Origin: Mesorhizobium carmichaelinearum
GTDB lineage: Bacteria; Pseudomonadota; Alphaproteobacteria; Rhizobiales; Rhizobiaceae
Reading direction: 5' to 3'
DNA length: 64,000 bases
Assembly: GCF_900199455.1 (NCBI RefSeq)
Contig: NZ_FZQR01000004.1
Span: forward strand, 372,001-436,000
Of the stretch, positions 59,253 through 64,000 are shown one piece after another. The notes under the pieces are model-generated. The model searched no databases and was not told the DNA's origin. It saw only the letters and a program-made list of their open reading frames with translations. The translations under genes were made by a program, and so were the position numbers. Each line of letters starts with the position of its first letter. Position 1 is the first letter of the stretch.

Positions 59253-59783
59253 ATGGTCACGATCTATGAGAGGAAGCCCGGCCTGTCACGGCGCGAGCTG
59301 CTCAAACGCGGCGGCGTCGGTGCGCTGCTTGTCATTTCCGGCAGCGCCATCATCAGCCCGGAGCATGCCTGGGGGCTGGAGACCTCGGCGCTGAAGCCCG
59401 AGACGATGGCGACGTTGATCCAGCTGGCGCGCGATATCTATCCGCATGACCAGGTGCCGGACAAATATTACGCCATCGCCGTCAAGGGCCATGACGAGAT
59501 GGCCGCCAAGGATCCTGCCCATAAGGAGCTGATCGAGAAGGGCATTGCCGAACTCGACAAGAAGGCCGGCAAGGGTGGTTATCGCGGGCTCGGCTGGGAA
59601 GAACAGCGCGTGGCGCTGCTCACCGAGATCGAGAAGACGCCTTTCTTCCAGGCGGTGCGCGGCGGTCTTGTCGTCAGTCTCTACAACCAGAAAGAGGTGT
59701 GGCCGATCTTCGGTTACGAGGGCGAGTCCTACTCCAAGGGCGGCTACATCGCGCGTGGTTTCAACGACATCGAGTGGCTCTGA
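59253..59783 (+). CDS. Tat-exported gluconate 2-dehydrogenase subunit 3 family protein
   Basis: A 176-residue protein with a twin-arginine signal (LSRRELLKRGGVGALLVISGSA). The mature part matches the small subunit that carries membrane-bound GMC dehydrogenases through the Tat system by piggy-back export. GGGAGG lies before ATG 59253. The GMC oxidoreductase gene follows 47 bases downstream with the same kind of ribosome binding site, so the two form one unit. Confidence 0.88.
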   Translation: MVTIYERKPGLSRRELLKRGGVGALLVISGSAIISPEHAWGLETSALKPETMATLIQLARDIYPHDQVPDKYYAIAVKGHDEMAAKDPAHKELIEKGIAELDKKAGKGGYRGLGWEEQRVALLTEIEKTPFFQAVRGGLVVSLYNQKEVWPIFGYEGESYSKGGYIARGFNDIEWL

Positions 59784-59830
59784 GCCGCTCTGTCCGCAAC
59801 CACTTTTGACCGATCTCATGGGAGGAAACC

Positions 59831-61402
59831 ATGGCAGCACAATTTGATCTGAAGAACGACGGTGTGGTCGTCATCATCGGCTCCGGCGCCGGCGGCGGCA
59901 CGCTCGGCAACGAACTGGCACAGAAGGGCATCGATGTCGTCATCCTCGAGGCGGGCGCCCGCCACGAATATGAGGACTTCATCAATGACGAGTGGGATTC
60001 ATTCACCCAACTCGCCTGGAAGGACAAGCGCACCACATCCGGCGACTGGCGTGTGGCCAAGGATTTCCCGAATCTGCCGGCCTGGATCGTCAAGTCGGTT
60101 GGCGGCTCGACCACGCACTGGGCCGGTGCCTCGCTGCGCTTCCAGGAGCACGAGTTCAAAACGGCAACGACCTATGGCAAGGTGAAGGGCGCAAACCTTC
60201 TCGACTGGCCAGTCACGCTGACCGAAATGGAGCCCTATTACGCCAAGGCGGAAGCCAAGATGGGCGTGACCGGCACCAACAACTGGCCGAGACTGCCGGG
60301 CAACAACAATTTCAAGGTTCTCAAGGCCGGCGCCGACAAGCTCGGCTACAAGGAATGCCATACCGGCAACATGGCGATCAACTCGGTCGAGCGCGACGAC
60401 CGCAACTCCTGCCAGCAGACCGGCTTCTGCTTCCAGGGCTGCAAATGGGGCGCCAAATGGTCGACGCTCTACACCGAGATCCCCAAGGGCGAGGCGACAG
60501 GCCATCTCGAAGTCCGGCCGAACGCCATGGTGATCAAGATCAACCACGACGCTTCTGGCAAGGTGACTGGCGTCGTCTACGCCGACAAGGACGGCAAGCT
60601 GCAGGAGCAGAAGGCCCGCATCGTCGCCGTGGCCGGCAACTCGATCGAGAGTCCACGCCTGCTGCTCAATTCGCAATCGGCCAAATTCCCGCATGGCCTC
60701 GCCAATTCGTCAGGGCAGGTGGGCAAGAACTACATGCGCCACACCACCGGCTCGGTCTATGCCATCTTCGACAAGCCGGTGCACATGTATCGCGGCACCA
60801 CCATGGCCGGCATTATCCGCGACGAGGCGCGGCATGATCCGTCACGCGGCTTTGTCGGCGGCTACGAGTTCGAGACGCTGTCGCTCGGCCTGCCGTTCAT
60901 GGCCGCTTTCCTCAATCCAGGCGGCTGGGGACGTTCCTTCACCACGGCGCTCGACCATTACGACCATATGGCCGGCCTGTGGATCGTTGGCGAGGACATG
61001 CCGCGCGAGGAGAACCGCATCACGTTGCATGCCGACGAGAAGGACGAGCACGGCATGCCGATCGCCGACGTGCATTTCGACGACCACCCGAACGACACGG
61101 CGATGCGCAACCATGCCTACAAGCAGGCCACAGCACTTTACGACGCGGTCGGCGCCACGCGCACCTTCCCGACGCCACCCTATCCCTCGACCCACAATCT
61201 CGGCACCAACCGAATGAGCGAGAAGGCGGAGGACGGCGTCGTCAACAAGCATGGCCAGACGCACGACATCAAGAACCTGTTCGTGTCGGACGGCAGCCAG
61301 TTCACGACGGGTGCCGCCGAAAACCCGACCTTGACGATCGTCTCGCTGGCGATCCGCCAGGCCGATTATATCGCCGCCCAGATGTCGGCCAAGACCATCT
61401 GA
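59831..61402 (+). CDS. GMC-family oxidoreductase (sugar or alcohol dehydrogenase flavoprotein)
   Basis: A 523-residue FAD enzyme. The dinucleotide loop is VVIIGSGAGGGTLGNELAQ at the N-terminus, followed by LEAGARHE. A cysteine-rich segment, NSCQQTGFCFQGCKWGAKWS, lies near residue 195 and may bind an iron-sulfur cluster as in fructose and glucose dehydrogenases. The C-terminal catalytic region includes STHNLGTNRMSEKAEDGVVN and DGSQFTTGAAENPTLTI. It has no signal peptide and is probably exported with the subunit encoded just upstream. No cytochrome c subunit gene is adjacent. The substrate is unknown. Confidence 0.9.
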   Translation: MAAQFDLKNDGVVVIIGSGAGGGTLGNELAQKGIDVVILEAGARHEYEDFINDEWDSFTQLAWKDKRTTSGDWRVAKDFPNLPAWIVKSVGGSTTHWAGASLRFQEHEFKTATTYGKVKGANLLDWPVTLTEMEPYYAKAEAKMGVTGTNNWPRLPGNNNFKVLKAGADKLGYKECHTGNMAINSVERDDRNSCQQTGFCFQGCKWGAKWSTLYTEIPKGEATGHLEVRPNAMVIKINHDASGKVTGVVYADKDGKLQEQKARIVAVAGNSIESPRLLLNSQSAKFPHGLANSSGQVGKNYMRHTTGSVYAIFDKPVHMYRGTTMAGIIRDEARHDPSRGFVGGYEFETLSLGLPFMAAFLNPGGWGRSFTTALDHYDHMAGLWIVGEDMPREENRITLHADEKDEHGMPIADVHFDDHPNDTAMRNHAYKQATALYDAVGATRTFPTPPYPSTHNLGTNRMSEKAEDGVVNKHGQTHDIKNLFVSDGSQFTTGAAENPTLTIVSLAIRQADYIAAQMSAKTI

Positions 61403-61420
61403 CCTCCCCGACTGCCTGCT

Positions 61421-61455
61421 GGCGCGGAACCTAACCGGGTTCCGCGCCTTTTTTT
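61421..61455 (+). terminator. Intrinsic terminator after the GMC gene
   Basis: GGCGCGGAACC pairs perfectly with GGTTCCGCGCC around a six-base loop, followed by seven T residues. It lies just before the 3' end of the convergent phoX gene. Confidence 0.93.
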
Positions 61456-61468
61456 CATTTGCTGGACG

Positions 61469-63382
61469 TTATGCCCCGACCGGCTGGCCGTCCTTGCGGC
61501 GGATCGCGACCACCGATGGCCGCGGCGGCTGGCCATCCTTGAAATCGGGCCACAGCGACTGGGCCTTATCGAGCGTTTCGGCATCCTCGGAGGGATGCTG
61601 GACCGAAAGGAACAGCGTCGTGCCATCCGGGGTGAAGCAGGGGCCGGTCGCTTCCGCGCCATGCGGGCAGGTGAACAGCAGCTTTGGCAAGCCGCGCGCC
61701 GCGCCTTCCGTGTCGACGCCATAGACGCCGTCCGGCAGGGCGAAATCATTGGCGCCGTCGGTCGCCACCCAGAGCCGTCCGGCCGGGTCGAAGGTGATGT
61801 TGTCGGGGCAGACGAACCAGCCATTGTCCGACGTGTCGGGATGGAAGGTGGCGCCGACCTTGGCGTCCTTGGGATTGCCGCAGAGCACGAACAGGTCCCA
61901 GGCATATTTGTCGGCGGTGTGGTCGGCCTCGGGCCCGCGACCGCCAGGCGGGATCAGTTCGACAATGTGACCCCAGAGGTTTTCGGGCCGCGTGTTGGCC
62001 GGATTGACCTTGGATTCGTCGCGCTTCTTGTTCTTGGTCATGACGGCGTAGACGCGGCCGGTGACCGGATTGGTCTCGATATCCTCCGGCCGGTCCATCG
62101 GGGTCGCGCCGAGCGCGTCGGCGGCAAGGCGGGTCTTCAACAGCACCTCGGCCTGGTCGGCAAAACCGTTCTCGGCGGTGAGCTTGCCCTGGCCGTGGAC
62201 CAGCGGCAGCCAGGTCATCGAGCCATCGGCGTCGTAACGGGCAACCGAGAGCACGTCATCGTCCAGAAGACCGTTGCTGGAAGCCGGGTTCGCCTTGTCG
62301 TAAGCCTTGTTGGAGACGTAGCGGTACATGTATTCGAAATAGTCGTCGTCGCCCATGTAGACGACGATGCGGCCGTCCTTGTTGAGGACAACCGTCGACG
62401 CCTCATGCGACATACGGCCAAGGGCCGTGCGCTTCACAGGCTTTGACTGGGGATCGTAAGGGTCGATCTCGACCACCCAGTCGAAGCGGTTCGGCTCGTT
62501 CGGCTCCTTGTCGATGTTGAAGCGGTCATGGAAACGGCCACGGCCATAGATGTCGGAGCCATCAAAGCCGTAGCGGCCGAGAATGTCCGCGGTCGACGCC
62601 TTTTTCGGGTCGCCGCCGAACAGGTCGGAAACGCCTTCTTCGCAGGTCAGCACCGTGCCCCAGGGGGTAAAACCGCCGCTGCAATTGTAGCTGGTGCCGA
62701 GCACCTTCGTGCCGGTCGCGTCAGCGGATGTCTTGAGCAGCGCATGGCCGGCCACCGGTCCGGAAACGGTCATTTCGGTGTTGGCCGTGATGCGGCGGTT
62801 GAGCGGGCTGTCCTCGACGGTTTGCCACTTGCCGTCCTTGAACATGATTTCGACGATCGAATGGCCCATCGCCGCCAGGCCGAGATCGACCTGTTCCTTG
62901 TTCATCGTCTTGCCGGCGTCGTCCTCGGTCATGCCCGGGAACATCACATTGGGCGAGATGTATTCGTTGTTGACGCAAAGCAGGCCATGGTCGGAGTTCA
63001 CCGAACCCTTGGGCAGCGGCAGGAAGGCGATGTAATCGCAGTTGTAGCCGAAGCGCTTCTCCTGCTCGGCGGCCGCGATCGTGTTGCCGTCGAAATCCGC
63101 CAGGCCGGCGACAAGCGGATCGCCCCAGCGAGCAACGATCGTTGTCTCATAGCCCTCGGCGGCGGCGTGGGTCTTGTCGTAGACGCGCTTCAGTTCGGGA
63201 AAACCGAGGGTGGAAAGTGCCGCAGCCGCATGTGTTTCGCCGGCAAACAACGAGCCGACAAAGCTGCCGCCGGCGATCAACGCACCGGAAGCAAAGCTGC
63301 CTTTCAGGAGGGCCCGGCGCGAGACGCGCTCGGCGATGATTTCGCGAATGACAGGGGAGGATGAAGACGGGGAGCTGGCCAT
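61469..63382 (-). CDS. phoX: PhoX-family alkaline phosphatase (DUF839)
   Basis: A 637-residue exported phosphatase of the PhoX/DUF839 family, calcium- and iron-dependent in characterised members, which releases phosphate from organic esters during phosphate limitation. A Tat signal is present (VSRRALLKGSFASGALIAGG). Family blocks include HGLLCVNNEYISPNVMFPG, LGTSYNCSGGFTPWGTVLTCEEG and RLGRMSHE-like GRMSHEAST, and the C-terminal PDNITFDPAGRLWVATDG. ATG 63382 is preferred over 63418. No PHO box could be assigned with confidence upstream. Confidence 0.92.
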   Translation of the reverse strand: MASSPSSSSPVIREIIAERVSRRALLKGSFASGALIAGGSFVGSLFAGETHAAAALSTLGFPELKRVYDKTHAAAEGYETTIVARWGDPLVAGLADFDGNTIAAAEQEKRFGYNCDYIAFLPLPKGSVNSDHGLLCVNNEYISPNVMFPGMTEDDAGKTMNKEQVDLGLAAMGHSIVEIMFKDGKWQTVEDSPLNRRITANTEMTVSGPVAGHALLKTSADATGTKVLGTSYNCSGGFTPWGTVLTCEEGVSDLFGGDPKKASTADILGRYGFDGSDIYGRGRFHDRFNIDKEPNEPNRFDWVVEIDPYDPQSKPVKRTALGRMSHEASTVVLNKDGRIVVYMGDDDYFEYMYRYVSNKAYDKANPASSNGLLDDDVLSVARYDADGSMTWLPLVHGQGKLTAENGFADQAEVLLKTRLAADALGATPMDRPEDIETNPVTGRVYAVMTKNKKRDESKVNPANTRPENLWGHIVELIPPGGRGPEADHTADKYAWDLFVLCGNPKDAKVGATFHPDTSDNGWFVCPDNITFDPAGRLWVATDGANDFALPDGVYGVDTEGAARGLPKLLFTCPHGAEATGPCFTPDGTTLFLSVQHPSEDAETLDKAQSLWPDFKDGQPPRPSVVAIRRKDGQPVGA

Positions 63383-63501
63383 GTGTCTGCCTCTCGATGT
63401 GGATGGGTGACGGCGCACCGCTGCCTATCCAGTTTCGGCAACATCCAGATGACATGGGAGGCAAGTTCGCAGGCGTTCAGGTGGCTATAGCCAGGATTCG
63501 C

Positions 63502-63909
63502 CTATTGGCTGCTGCCCCGGGTGCAGGTCGAGGCGGTGAAGGCGCCGTCGGGCTGCTTCATGATGATGTCGAAGGAGGGCGGGTTCTGGCCATCCAGCGT
63601 CGCCTGGGTCATCGACAGCGAGTTGCCGCCCGCGGTGTAGCCGCCGAGCGGTCCCAGCCACGAGATCTCGCCATTTGCATTCATCTGATAGTTGTAAGCC
63701 TGCGGGGCGGTTCCGAAGGTTACAGGCCCTGTATAGACGTTCCCCTTGATCGTGATGTCTCCGAGGTTGAGGAACATGCCGAGCAGGTAGACTTCGCAGT
63801 GATAGGTGCCGTCGGGCATCTTGCCGTCGCTGAAGTCGGCCCGGGCGGCGCCGGTCGCCGCCGCGAGAAGCACTATGCCGACAAAAATGCGTGAAATCAG
63901 GGATGCCAT
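63502..63909 (-). CDS. Small exported protein of unknown function
   Basis: A 135-residue protein with a signal peptide (SLISRIFVGIVLLAAATGAARA). The mature part is beta-rich (GTYHCEVYLLGMFLNLGDITIKGNVYTGPV) with two cysteines that may form a disulfide. I recognise no family. It lies upstream of phoX on the same strand, with a gap of 119 bases that includes no evident terminator. The last 90 bases of the window contain no further gene. Confidence 0.7.
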   Translation of the reverse strand: MASLISRIFVGIVLLAAATGAARADFSDGKMPDGTYHCEVYLLGMFLNLGDITIKGNVYTGPVTFGTAPQAYNYQMNANGEISWLGPLGGYTAGGNSLSMTQATLDGQNPPSFDIIMKQPDGAFTASTCTRGSSQ

Positions 63910-64000
63910 GACGTCGCTCGGTTGAGCAGCGAGCTTGCCCTATTTTTGCGCTGTGCCGCAACATTTGTCGTCCGCGGCATGGGCTCGTAGTTCAAAATCT

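Overview
The window reads as a chromosomal segment of a high-GC alphaproteobacterium of the order Hyphomicrobiales (Rhizobiales), most likely Mesorhizobium or a close relative. This rests on recognised proteins: a CckA-type hybrid kinase, a single-cysteine alphaproteobacterial DksA, a class II DAHP synthase, an Mfd, a DUF2865 protein, an MlaE with a fused STAS domain, and above all a 2198-residue coiled-coil protein of the growth pole ring (GPR/RgsE) type, which is confined to polar-growing Rhizobiales. Rhizobial palindromic repeats in intergenic spaces agree. Genus assignment is inference; no rRNA or tRNA gene is visible.

Layout. 1-11 kb is housekeeping: the 3' part of mfd, class II DAHP synthase, a diguanylate cyclase, a GFA-family protein, diacylglycerol kinase, a DedA/DUF1003 pair, a DNA-3-methyladenine glycosylase I-like protein and NAD synthetase. 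11.3-13.5 kb holds an ABC exporter behind a long leader with a clear promoter, a small ORF with a strong ribosome binding site, a second possible small ORF and hairpins; this is the most interesting regulatory structure in the window. 13.7-25 kb carries a GNAT-like protein of unknown role, gltX, a DUF2865 protein, an Omp25/31-like porin, malic enzyme, an atypical SDR, an LpxH-like phosphoesterase, an MFS transporter and an L-Ala-D/L-Glu epimerase. 25-29.2 kb is a four-gene Mla/MCE lipid transport operon. It is followed by a small accessory insert (IS3 relic, Lrp/AsnC regulator, SRPBCC protein).

30.8-37.4 kb is the giant GPR-like gene, divergent from an HPt phosphotransfer protein. 38-44 kb has a ferredoxin/ferredoxin reductase pair, a DHA2 drug exporter, a DUF922 protease-like protein, the folP-folB-folK operon and a frameshifted DUF924 gene. 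44-49.7 kb contains a KefB-type antiporter, an AraC regulator with its likely target MFS exporter behind a perfect 12-bp-arm palindrome, and two small exported proteins. 49.8-57.4 kb holds a YcjF/YcjX/SixA cluster, dksA, a FliO-like protein and cckA. 57.5-64 kb contains deoD, an RHH protein, a VOC protein, a GMC oxidoreductase with its Tat-exported small subunit, a PhoX phosphatase and a small secreted protein.

Taken together this is core chromosome with a cell-envelope and cell-cycle flavour (CckA, HPt, GPR, Mla, DksA, Mfd). No prophage, CRISPR array, biosynthetic cluster or intact insertion sequence was seen. Starts were chosen from ribosome binding sites and family N-termini and are stated where they depart from the longest reading frame.
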